Below, in pieces: positions 57,909-64,000 of a stretch of 64,000 nt of DNA. Position 1 is the first letter of the stretch; each line of letters opens with the position of its first letter. Origin of the DNA: Mayfieldus sp963772265 (GTDB lineage: Bacteria; Actinomycetota; Thermoleophilia; Solirubrobacterales; 70-9); NCBI GenBank assembly GCA_963772265.1, contig CAVYWS010000002.1:1-64000 (forward strand). The letters run 5' to 3'. The translations under genes were made by a program, and so were the position numbers. The notes under the pieces were generated by a model, which was not told where the DNA came from, ran no database searches, and saw nothing but the letters and a program-made list of their open reading frames with translations.

Positions 57909-57940
57909 GGAGGGTCCCGCGCCGCGGCGCGGGACCCTCC
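57909..57940 (-). terminator. Perfect GC hairpin between pstS and pstC (attenuator)
   Basis: A 32-base perfect palindrome (arms 57909-57923 and 57926-57940) follows the pstS stop on the minus strand, with no U tract. It probably acts as a partial terminator or RNA-stabilising stem, so that the binding protein is made in excess of the permease and ATPase. Confidence 0.65.
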
Positions 57941-57985
57941 TCAGTCCAATCGTGCGCTCTCGAGTCTCTGAGAGCACGCTGCGGC

Positions 57986-59110
57986 TCAGCCTCCGATCGC
58001 GTCGATCGCCTTCTGGTCCTCCGCCTTGATCGTGGGCCCGATCGGCGCCGAGCCGGCCTGCTGCGCGGCCAGCTTCTGGCCGGCGTCGCCAACCACGTAG
58101 CTGAAATACGCCTTGACGAGATCGGTCGTCGCGGCGTCGTTGTACTTCGTGCAGCCCATCAGCCAGGAGACGAGCAGGATCGGGTAGTCCTTCGGGTCGG
58201 TCGAGGTCCGCTCGACCTTGTAGGCGAACACGTACTTGCCACTCAGCGCCGGGTCCTTCGTCGACTTGTCGAAGTCGGAAGAGGCACCCTCGGCGCTCGG
58301 GGCGACGTAGGTGTTGCCGACCTTGACCTTGGCGACGCCGAGGTCGCCGGCCTGGCTCTCGTCGGTGTAGCCGATCGTGCCCTCACCGGCATTGACGGCC
58401 TGGACGACGCCGGAGGTCTGGGCGCCTGACTCGCCGCTCTTCAGCGGCCAGTTGCCGTCGGCCTCGTACGTCCAGACCTTCCCGGCAGCCTCGTGGAGGT
58501 AGTCGGTGAAGTTGAACGTCGTCCCCGACTCGTCGGAGCGGTGGACAGGCGTGATCTTGGTGCTGGGCAGGTCGGCGCCCGGGTTGTCGGCCTTGATCGC
58601 CGGGTCGTCCCAGGTCGTGATCTCGCCCTTGAAGATCTTCGCGGTCGTCTCCGGGGCGAGCTGGAGGTTGTCGAGCCCCGGCAGGTTGTAGACGATCGCC
58701 AGCGGCGAGATGTAGTTCGGGATCTCGACCAACTCGCCGCCCTCGCCCGAGCAGCGCTTCGTCGCCTTCGGCAGCTCGTCCGAGTCGAACGCCGCGTCGC
58801 TGCCCGCGAATGCGGTCTTTCCGCCCGCGATGAACTGATCGCGGCCGCCGCCGGAGCCGATCGCGTCGTATGTCACCGTCGCATCGGAGTTGTCGGTCTC
58901 GAACTGGGCGATCCAGGCCTCCTCAGCGGCCTGCTGGGCGCTCGAGCCGGCGCCCGCGATCTCGCCCGAGGCGCTGCTGCCGCCCCCGCCGCCGTTGTCG
59001 TCGCTGCCGCCACATGCGGCTACACCAAGGGCCAGGACAACGGACGAGACGAGCGCCATCCAGAACTTTGAGGAAATCAAAAGGGCTCCTTTGTTGATTC
59101 TCTTGGGCAT
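57986..59110 (-). CDS. pstS: Phosphate-binding lipoprotein PstS
   Basis: A 374-residue lipoprotein. The signal has an N-terminal extension (MPKRINKGALLISSKFWMAL), lipobox ALGVAACGG and a Gly/Ser linker, then the phosphate-binding domain: IAGAGSSAQQAAEEAWI, YDAIGSGGGRDQF, FAGSDAAFDSDEL, PVHRSDESGTTFNFTDYL and NAGEGTIGYTDESQAG. Ser, Asp, Arg and Thr of these loops bind phosphate. It is the first gene of the pst operon and has a Pho-type array 39 bases upstream. Confidence 0.96.
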   Translation of the reverse strand: MPKRINKGALLISSKFWMALVSSVVLALGVAACGGSDDNGGGGGSSASGEIAGAGSSAQQAAEEAWIAQFETDNSDATVTYDAIGSGGGRDQFIAGGKTAFAGSDAAFDSDELPKATKRCSGEGGELVEIPNYISPLAIVYNLPGLDNLQLAPETTAKIFKGEITTWDDPAIKADNPGADLPSTKITPVHRSDESGTTFNFTDYLHEAAGKVWTYEADGNWPLKSGESGAQTSGVVQAVNAGEGTIGYTDESQAGDLGVAKVKVGNTYVAPSAEGASSDFDKSTKDPALSGKYVFAYKVERTSTDPKDYPILLVSWLMGCTKYNDAATTDLVKAYFSYVVGDAGQKLAAQQAGSAPIGPTIKAEDQKAIDAIGG

Positions 59111-59148
59111 TCCGGGGCGCCAGCCTGTCAGCGCGACATCGGGAGCTT

Positions 59149-59186
59149 GTTACGCGGCTGTAGCGGCGTTGTAAAAAAGATGTGAA
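59149..59186 (-). promoter_or_regulatory. Pho box-like array of four 11-bp repeats before pstS
   Basis: GTTAC (59149), GTAGC (59160), GTAAA (59171) and GTGAA (59182) on the plus strand are spaced exactly 11 bases apart; the minus strand reads TTCAC-N6-TTTAC-N6-GCTAC-N6-GTAAC towards pstS. The array fills the 82-base gap between the regulator stop and pstS. Position before pstS makes phosphate control very likely. Confidence 0.8.
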
Positions 59187-59192
59187 TGGCGT

Positions 59193-59531
59193 TCAGCCGG
59201 CGTCGGGCGAGAAGCGATAGCCGATCCCGGTGTGGGTATGGATCAGCCGCAGCTCCGGCAGGGCCTCGCCCAGCTTCGAGCGCAGCCGGCTGACGTAGAC
59301 GTCGAGGGAGCGGTCCGAGCGCCGCGGCGGGCGGCCCCAGACCGCCTCGTAGAGCTCGTCGCGGCTCATGATCCGCTCGGCGTTCGAGGCCAGCTCGGTC
59401 AGCAGCTGAAGCTCGCGCAGGGTCAGGCGCAGCGGCCGCCCGTCGACCAGGGCAGCGTGCTCGTCGGGGCGGATCTCCAACCTTCCGGCCCGGTAGCGCT
59501 GGGCGCTGGCACCGTTCTTGCCCTGCAGCAT
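59193..59531 (-). CDS. Stand-alone OmpR/PhoB-type winged-helix DNA-binding protein
   Basis: A 112-residue protein that is only a Trans_reg_C winged helix: YRAGRLEIRPDEHAALVDGR, LTLRELQLLTELASNAERIM, DELYEAVWGRPPRRSDRSLD, YVSRLRSKLGEALPELRLIH and THTGIGYRF. No receiver domain precedes it in any frame. A Pho-type repeat array lies 36 bases upstream of its ATG and another follows its stop, so it is probably autoregulated or PhoP-controlled. It may compete with or assist the full-length regulator. Confidence 0.9.
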   Translation of the reverse strand: MLQGKNGASAQRYRAGRLEIRPDEHAALVDGRPLRLTLRELQLLTELASNAERIMSRDELYEAVWGRPPRRSDRSLDVYVSRLRSKLGEALPELRLIHTHTGIGYRFSPDAG

Positions 59532-59566
59532 CGCGGCAAGCTTCCGCGCCCGGCCGGCCGCTCGCG

Positions 59567-59604
59567 GTTACGTCGCTGTAAAGGAGTCGTGAACGGGTTG
59601 TGAA
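59567..59604 (-). promoter_or_regulatory. Pho box-like array of four 11-bp repeats before the winged-helix regulator
   Basis: GTTAC (59567), GTAAA (59578), GTGAA (59589) and GTGAA (59600) are spaced exactly 11 bases apart, nearly the same words and the same distance to the gene (36 bases) as before pstS. It overlaps the last codons of a small zinc-ribbon gene. Confidence 0.78.
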
Positions 59605-59774
59605 TGACCGCGGCGGCGATAGGAGGCGCAGCGGCGGTGGGCGTAGGTGCCGTGCCAGGCCCGCACCTTCGCCTCTCCGGGCTTGATCGTCTGGCCGCAG
59701 GCGGGGCAGGTTCCAAGCGCGTCGGCCCGGGTGCCCATGCGGCGCAGCGCCTGTCGAATCGCGGCGTCGAGCAT
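59568..59774 (-). CDS. Small zinc-ribbon-like protein overlapping a Pho box
   Basis: A 68-residue frame starting MLDAAIRQALRRMGTRADAL with four potential zinc ligands in CPACGQTIKPGE and HGTYAHRRCASY. The last 13 codons coincide with the Pho-type repeat array, so that stretch serves as coding and operator sequence, or the true stop lies earlier. I do not recognise a family. The codon use before the array looks coding. Confidence 0.5.
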   Translation of the reverse strand: MLDAAIRQALRRMGTRADALGTCPACGQTIKPGEAKVRAWHGTYAHRRCASYRRRGHSQPVHDSFTAT

Positions 59775-59852
59775 GTCGTTCAGGCTAGGAGCAGAGCCTC
59801 AACGCGGTGTGTTTGTGCTGTAAAGCGCGGCTAAGGGTTCGGTGGCCGGCGC

Positions 59853-60665
59853 TCAGCCGGCTGCCCGCTCGGGGGCCGGCGAGATCGCCGGCTCTTCGGT
59901 CGGCGGGACGATCTCCGGCTCGGAGCCGGTCTGGGTGACCAGAGGCTCGCCGTCGTCGAGCATCGTCTCCGGGTCGAAGCGGTAGCCGATCCCGAAGTGG
60001 GTGTGGATGTAGCGCCAGCTCGGCGAGCCGCGCTCAAGCTTCTGGCGCAGCTTGCGCACGAAGACGTCGACCGAGCGGTCGCCGTGGGCCATCGAATAGC
60101 CCCAGACCCGCTGGTAGATCGTCTCGCGCTCCAGCACGTTGCCCTTGGCCTCGGCCAGCAGGTGAAGGAGCTCGAACTCGCGGCGCGTCAGCTCCAGGCT
60201 GCGGCCACCGACGAAGGCCTGGAACTGGTCCGGGCGGATCTCCAGCTCGCCGGCGGTCAGCGGCCCGACGTCGGACTGGACTCGGCTGCGGCGGCGGCGG
60301 CGGACGACCGCCTCGAGCCGCGCGATCACCTCCTCGGGATGGCAGGGCTTGCCGACCCAGTCGTCGGCGCCGAGCCTCAATCCGCGCACCCGCTGGGCCA
60401 CCGTCGACTGCCCGGTGCAGACGACGATCCCGAGCTCCGGCAGCATCCCGCAGATCCGCTCCAGGTATTCCCAGCCCTCGGTCCCGAGCACCGCCAGGTC
60501 GATCACCACCGCGTTCAGCTTCATCGCCACCAGCTCCTCGGGCGGAACCGGGGTCGAGAGGACGCGGTGCTGCCAGCCGGCGACCTCGAGGCGCTTGGCA
60601 AGCACCTTGATGAAGCCGCTGTCGGTGTCGATCACCGCGAGCCGATTTGTCTCTGGTGTGCTCAC
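59853..60665 (-). CDS. OmpR/PhoP-family response regulator
   Basis: A 270-residue two-domain regulator. The receiver (1-125) starts RLAVIDTDSGFIKVLAKRL, with acceptor Asp in NAVVIDLAVLGTEGWEYL, the Thr in VVCTGQST and Lys in DDWVGKPCHPEEV. The winged helix (140-225) reads LELTRREFELLHLLAEAKGN and SVDVFVRKLRQKLERG with HFGIGYRF. The C-terminal tail is Glu/Pro-rich. The receiver is unusual in having DTD rather than DDD/DDE at the acidic pocket. No histidine kinase gene is in the window. It is the likely Pho box-binding protein. Confidence 0.9.
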   Translation of the reverse strand: MSTPETNRLAVIDTDSGFIKVLAKRLEVAGWQHRVLSTPVPPEELVAMKLNAVVIDLAVLGTEGWEYLERICGMLPELGIVVCTGQSTVAQRVRGLRLGADDWVGKPCHPEEVIARLEAVVRRRRRSRVQSDVGPLTAGELEIRPDQFQAFVGGRSLELTRREFELLHLLAEAKGNVLERETIYQRVWGYSMAHGDRSVDVFVRKLRQKLERGSPSWRYIHTHFGIGYRFDPETMLDDGEPLVTQTGSEPEIVPPTEEPAISPAPERAAG

Positions 60666-60720
60666 GAGTCGGGCAGGATTCTAGGGTGTGGGCCTGCCGT
60701 CACCCCGCATAAGGCCTGCG

Positions 60721-60744
60721 TTAACAGGTCTTTCACACGGTGAA
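60721..60744. promoter_or_regulatory. Partial Pho-type repeat/palindrome upstream of the response regulator
   Basis: TTAAC (60721) and TTCAC (60732) are 11 bases apart, and TTCAC-ACG-GTGAA forms a palindrome (60732-60744). Only two repeats are clear. It lies 56 bases upstream of the regulator ATG and could be an autoregulatory site. Confidence 0.35.
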
Positions 60745-60830
60745 TGGGCGTTTCCCAGGCGACGATTCGCAAGATCGCCTTCTCCGGAATTTCACAGCGG
60801 GCCGGCTGCGCCCGGGCACAATGTCCCCAC

Positions 60831-61733
60831 TCACGAGATTCCTCTCTCATCGGATGCGCGCGGCCCATTTCCTGCCCCGGGTCGCGCGTTTTCCTTTGTG
60901 GCCTCGACGAACTCGCCGAGCAGCTCGCCGAAGCGGTCCGGGGCCTGGATGTGGGGAGCGTGGCCGACCCCGTCCCAGCGCGTCACCCGGGCCGAGGGGA
61001 CCAGCTCCCTAAAACGGCCCTCGTGGGACTCGGGCATCCAGTCGCGGTCCTCGGACCCGCGCAGGACCCAGACCGGGCACTCGATGCGGCGGTAGCGGTC
61101 GGCGTCGGCGGCAGGGGCCCGGGGGTCGCCGTGGCCGATCAGGTCGGCGAAGCCCCGGGCCTGGCGCTTCGGGTCGGCGAGCGCGTGGCCGGCCTCGCGT
61201 TCCAGCATCTCCTCGTCGGGCTCGTGGCCGGCGAACTCGGTCAGCGCCCTGCGAGCCTGGGCCCGGAACAAGCGCGGGGACGCGGTCCGCTCGAGCAGCA
61301 GCCGGGTCGGCGCGAAGCGGGCCAGGCGCATCGGCGCCGCGAGCTTGGGACGGCCGAGAGCGGTCGGCGACTCCAGCAGCAGGCCCCGGACCCGGCCCGG
61401 CTGCTGCCAGGCGAGGCGAAGCAGCGGCGCGCAGCCCATCGAGTGCCCGACCCCGGCGAAGCGCTCGATCCCGAGCCCGTCGGCAATCTCGATCAGTTGG
61501 CGCAGGTGGTCCTCGTACGTCAGCGGCCGGCGCGGGCCGTGAAGCTCCGTGTAGCCGTTGCCGAGGGTGTCGTAGGCGACCCCGCGAATTCCGTCGGGCA
61601 GGCGCTCGAGGAACGGCGCCCAGGTGCGCGCCGAGCTGGTGATGCCGTGCAGGAAGACGACGGGGTCGCGGTCGCCGGGGCGCTCGAGCACCCGCACGCG
61701 GGCCGACGCGACCTCGACGAAGCGCTCCTCCAC
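60831..61733 (-). CDS. Alpha/beta hydrolase
   Basis: A 300-residue alpha/beta-fold hydrolase. The oxyanion region is VVFLHGITSSARTWAPFLER, the nucleophile elbow is GVGHSMGCAPLLRLA (Ser), the acid is likely Asp in VLRGSEDRDWMPE and the catalytic His is in GVGHAPHIQAP. The cap domain is helical and Arg-rich. The GTG start overlaps the uppP stop by one base (TAGTG), so the two are coupled. The substrate is not predictable. Confidence 0.9.
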   Translation of the reverse strand: MEERFVEVASARVRVLERPGDRDPVVFLHGITSSARTWAPFLERLPDGIRGVAYDTLGNGYTELHGPRRPLTYEDHLRQLIEIADGLGIERFAGVGHSMGCAPLLRLAWQQPGRVRGLLLESPTALGRPKLAAPMRLARFAPTRLLLERTASPRLFRAQARRALTEFAGHEPDEEMLEREAGHALADPKRQARGFADLIGHGDPRAPAADADRYRRIECPVWVLRGSEDRDWMPESHEGRFRELVPSARVTRWDGVGHAPHIQAPDRFGELLGEFVEATKENARPGAGNGPRASDERGIS

Positions 61734-62548
61734 TACGAGATCGCGCCGCTCGCCGCCAGCGCGATCACGAGAACACCGAGCAGGATTCGATAGGCGGCGA
61801 ACACTCCAATCGAATGGCGCACCAGGTAGCGCAGCAGGAAGGCGATCGATGCGTAGCCGGTGACGAAGGCGAGCACGGTGGCGATCGCGGTCGCCACCAC
61901 CGGCACTCCGCCCTCGCCGACGTGGCGCAGCTCGAAAAGTCCCGAGAGGACAACTGCCGGCACCGAAAGCAGGAACGAGTAGCGGGCCGCCACCTCGCGG
62001 TTGAAGTCGAGCAGCAGGCCGGCGGAGATGGTCGCTCCCGATCGAGACACCCCTGGGACCAGCGCGAGCGCCTGCGCACAGCCGATCAGCAGGCCGTCGC
62101 GGATACCCATCTCGTCCATCTGGCGCCGCCGTCGTGAGCGCGCCTCGGCGTAGAGCATCACGAAGGAGAACGCGATCAGGGTCGTGCCGATCAGCTCCAA
62201 GGTCCGAAACTGCTCCTCGATCGGATCCTTGAAGGCGAGACCGAGTATCGAGATCGGGATCGTGCCCAGTGCGATGTACCAGCCAAGGCGCGCGTCCTTG
62301 TTGATCGGATGCCAGTCCCGGGCCCGCACCGAGCGTAGCCAGGCGACCGTAATCCGCCAGAGCTCGGCTCGGAAGTAGACGAGCACTGCGGCCATCGTGC
62401 CGAGCTGGATCACGGCCGTGAATGCCGCGCCGGGGTCCTCCCAGCCGAAGAAGGCGGGGACGACCCGTAGATGGCCCGAGGAGGAGATCGGCAGAAACTC
62501 GGTCAGCCCCTGGACGATCCCCAGCACCACCGCTTCCAACCCCGACAT
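61733..62548 (-). CDS. uppP: Undecaprenyl-diphosphatase UppP (BacA)
   Basis: UppP recycles the lipid carrier for peptidoglycan and surface glycans. The intact 271-residue membrane protein has the two family signatures: QGLTEFLPISSSGHLRVVPA near residue 15, with catalytic Glu and Ser, and ALVPGVSRSGATISAGLLL near residue 165, with the conserved Arg. Eight hydrophobic segments are visible. It is divergent from a small membrane protein gene. Confidence 0.96.
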   Translation of the reverse strand: MSGLEAVVLGIVQGLTEFLPISSSGHLRVVPAFFGWEDPGAAFTAVIQLGTMAAVLVYFRAELWRITVAWLRSVRARDWHPINKDARLGWYIALGTIPISILGLAFKDPIEEQFRTLELIGTTLIAFSFVMLYAEARSRRRRQMDEMGIRDGLLIGCAQALALVPGVSRSGATISAGLLLDFNREVAARYSFLLSVPAVVLSGLFELRHVGEGGVPVVATAIATVLAFVTGYASIAFLLRYLVRHSIGVFAAYRILLGVLVIALAASGAIS

Positions 62549-62642
62549 CCGCGGGATCGTAGAGATTGGCGGCTAAAGAGCAGATAAACCGTCTGCAGCG
62601 GGCCGCGCTGGGCACCGACCCCGTGCGTTAGAGTCGGCGGCC

Positions 62643-62888
62643 GTGAGAGCGATCAGATTCGCGACCTCGCTGGCCGCCGCGCTCGCCCTGCTGCTGGTTC
62701 AGGCGTCGGCCGCGCTGGCCGCCGACGGGGTCGGCCTCGCGGGGCGGCCCACCGACAAGACTGTGACCCTGTTCTGCTTCGGGGTGATCGTCTTCTTCCC
62801 CGCGCTGGTGATCGTGCTCTCGATCGTCCAGGGCCGGCTCGAGGCCCGCAAGGACCGCCGCCGCTACGACCTCGAGCGCCTCGGCTAG
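62643..62888 (+). CDS. Small membrane protein with signal peptide, function unknown
   Basis: An 81-residue protein with a signal sequence (SLAAALALLLVQASAALAAD), a short polar segment, one membrane helix (TLFCFGVIVFFPALVIVLSI) and a basic cytoplasmic tail (QGRLEARKDRRRYDLERLG). Good GC3 coding signal from the GTG start. Similar single-helix proteins are common in this lineage without known function. It converges on the HD gene with a 4-base overlap. Confidence 0.7.
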   Translation: MRAIRFATSLAAALALLLVQASAALAADGVGLAGRPTDKTVTLFCFGVIVFFPALVIVLSIVQGRLEARKDRRRYDLERLG

Positions 62889-63895
62889 CCGGGGATCCGG
62901 AAGCCGCTCAGCAGCCGCTTCTCGCTTTCGCCCTTCACCTCGGCGACCACCTCGACCCGTCCGTCGAGCGGCGTCCCGCGCAGCTTCGTCGCCAGCAGGT
63001 CGTCGACCTGGAAGATCCCGGCCGAGTTGTTCATCTCGATCTCGACCCGGACCGGCAGCTCCTCGCCGGCCGAGATCCGGACCTCGTCAATCGCCGCGGC
63101 GGAGATCGAGTGGATGCCCTCCTGGCCGGCTTCGATCGGCAGCCGCGAGCGCCCCTGGGCCAGGTCGAGCCCGTCGGCGACCCGCACCACCCCCGCCTCC
63201 AGCGTGTAGGGCTCGCCGCGGCGGCGGTGGCCGATGATCGAGTGCAGCGCCTCGGCGATCACGATGCTGCGCGCGGGCTCGGCGTAGATGCCTTCCAAGA
63301 GCCGGTCCAAGGCCCCCCGGGCGAGGAAGAGGCTGTAGGCCTCGTGGTCGGCGCGGTGGATCGACATCCCGACGTCGTGGAACAGGGATCCTGCCGCGAC
63401 GACCACCTCGGCATCGCGCTGACCCATGCCGTGGTCGCTGACCATCGCCGGCTCGACTCCGGCCTTGGCGAGCAGGCGCAGCAGCCGCAGCGAGACGTTG
63501 AGGACGATCTGCACGTGGACCCAGGAGTGATCCGACATCCCCAGCCGCTCGGCGTGCACCTGGGCCATGTACCACCAGGCGCGCACCTGATCGTCACCGT
63601 TGACCGCCTCGAGGAAGGACTCGAGCTTGCGGTTGCCGCGGCTCGGGGCGCGAACGCGCGCTTCCGCGACGGCCTCGTCGGGCGGCTTGCGCGCCGGGCC
63701 GGCGGCCTCGGGCGCGGGTATCCGCTCCTCGCTTGCGGAACGCTCCTCCGCTCGATCGTCGCCGCCGGTCAAAGCGGTCGAATCGTCCCAGACCCACCGG
63801 CCACTGAATGCGCGGACGCCTGTCCGATGGCTGTATTTTCCGCCGCCGCCGAAGCTAGCCTGCGCGCCGATCGCCCCCATTTCCATGCCCGCCAT
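62885..63895 (-). CDS. HD-domain phosphohydrolase
   Basis: The core (about residues 90-240) has KLESFLEAVNGDDQVRAWWY, SDHSWVHVQIVLNVSLRL, SLFHDVGMSIHRADHEAYSL and LHSIIGHRRRGEPYTLEAGV with VRVADGLDLAQG, which supply the HD metal ligands. A C-terminal beta-rich domain of about 80 residues (VRVEIEMNNSAGIFQVDDLL) follows. The HD superfamily hydrolyses nucleotides or cyclic nucleotides; the substrate here is unknown. The first 60 residues are not conserved in appearance, so a later start (for example TTG 63772) is likely. Confidence 0.85.
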   Translation of the reverse strand: MAGMEMGAIGAQASFGGGGKYSHRTGVRAFSGRWVWDDSTALTGGDDRAEERSASEERIPAPEAAGPARKPPDEAVAEARVRAPSRGNRKLESFLEAVNGDDQVRAWWYMAQVHAERLGMSDHSWVHVQIVLNVSLRLLRLLAKAGVEPAMVSDHGMGQRDAEVVVAAGSLFHDVGMSIHRADHEAYSLFLARGALDRLLEGIYAEPARSIVIAEALHSIIGHRRRGEPYTLEAGVVRVADGLDLAQGRSRLPIEAGQEGIHSISAAAIDEVRISAGEELPVRVEIEMNNSAGIFQVDDLLATKLRGTPLDGRVEVVAEVKGESEKRLLSGFRIPG

Positions 63896-64000
63896 GCAGA
63901 CATGCCACGGTCACCGGCCTCTCGATTCCCGAGTGCGCCTGCACGAACTGTCTCGAGCGCCAGCTCGACCAGTTCGCGCCCGAGCACATCCGCGTGCGCA
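63887..64000 (+). CDS. Start of a Cys-rich protein cut by the window edge (partial)
   Basis: A frame with strong third-position G/C bias runs to the window end and reads TVTGLSIPECACTNCLERQL then DQFAPEHIRVR. The PECxCxxC cluster suggests a metal-binding or redox site. No start codon lies in this frame, so a frameshift near 63905 after one of the ATGs at 63882-63900 is probable. I do not recognise the family. Confidence 0.35.

Noticed and set aside
43423..61733. PhoR-type histidine kinase
   Set aside because: I searched the phosphate island for H-box and ATPase motifs (HELRTP, NLxxNA, GxGLGL) in visible frames and found none; the kinase must lie outside the window.

Overview
The window is about 64 kb of very GC-rich bacterial DNA with strong G/C at third codon positions, frequent GTG and TTG starts, and ATGA/GTGA/TTGA gene overlaps. 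The gene content suggests an actinobacterium, probably class Thermoleophilia (Solirubrobacterales or relatives). The evidence is a System I cytochrome c maturation set with a Cys-type CcmE, an ECF42-type sigma factor beside a DGPF protein, SnoaL-like proteins beginning MSQxNVE, and the actinobacterial uvrC-rapZ ... gap-pgk-tpiA arrangement. This placement is an inference; no rRNA or marker tree was available. At least twenty genes are split by single-base frameshifts, often at G/C runs, while the protein on both sides stays well conserved. I read these as sequence indel errors and annotate the genes as single units.

Layout. 0-0.3 kb holds a possible gene end and the 3' half of a tRNA-Leu, perhaps a scar of an integrated element. 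0.3-4.5 kb (minus) encodes a family-5 solute-binding lipoprotein, SecG and the CcmI-like/CcmF/CcmE genes. 4.5-15 kb is a cell-surface island: SDR, hexapeptide acyltransferase, GT2 and GT4 glycosyltransferases, three sulfotransferases, two methyltransferases and a MOP-family flippase, which together suggest synthesis and export of a sulfated, methylated and acylated glycan. 15-28 kb is mixed: ECF42 sigma and its DGPF partner, tRNA-Gly, CcmG and CcmH, UDP-GlcNAc 2-epimerase, a Ca-binding repeat protein, ArgS, RlmH, an M48 protease, a phosphoesterase, a lipoprotein, a Ser/Thr kinase, an acetyltransferase and Tgt. 28-38 kb is central metabolism and repair (gpmI, tpiA, pgk, gap, VOC protein, ABC exporter, rapZ, uvrC), followed by an enoyl-CoA hydratase, a cupredoxin and a MaoC protein. 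40-42.7 kb carries TadE-like genes and a TadG-like/M15/SLT multidomain gene.

43-61 kb is a phosphate and polyphosphate island: Pit transporter with DUF47/PhoU-like partner, ppk1, a PHP-glycosyltransferase fusion, two CHAD proteins, ppx, a TIM-barrel protein, phoU-pstBACS, and two OmpR-type regulators. Four intergenic sites in this island carry the same unusual array of four pentamers (GTGAA/GTAAA/GTTAC type) spaced exactly 11 bp apart. They lie in front of pstS, a receiver-less winged-helix regulator, the PHP-glycosyltransferase fusion and the TIM-barrel gene (divergent from ppx). I read them as Pho boxes defining a local phosphate-starvation regulon, which makes the fusion protein and the TIM-barrel protein candidates for new phosphate-stress functions.

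61-64 kb holds an alpha/beta hydrolase, UppP (BacA), a small membrane protein, an HD-domain phosphohydrolase and the start of a Cys-rich gene cut by the window edge. I saw no CRISPR array, rRNA, insertion sequence or recognised defence system.
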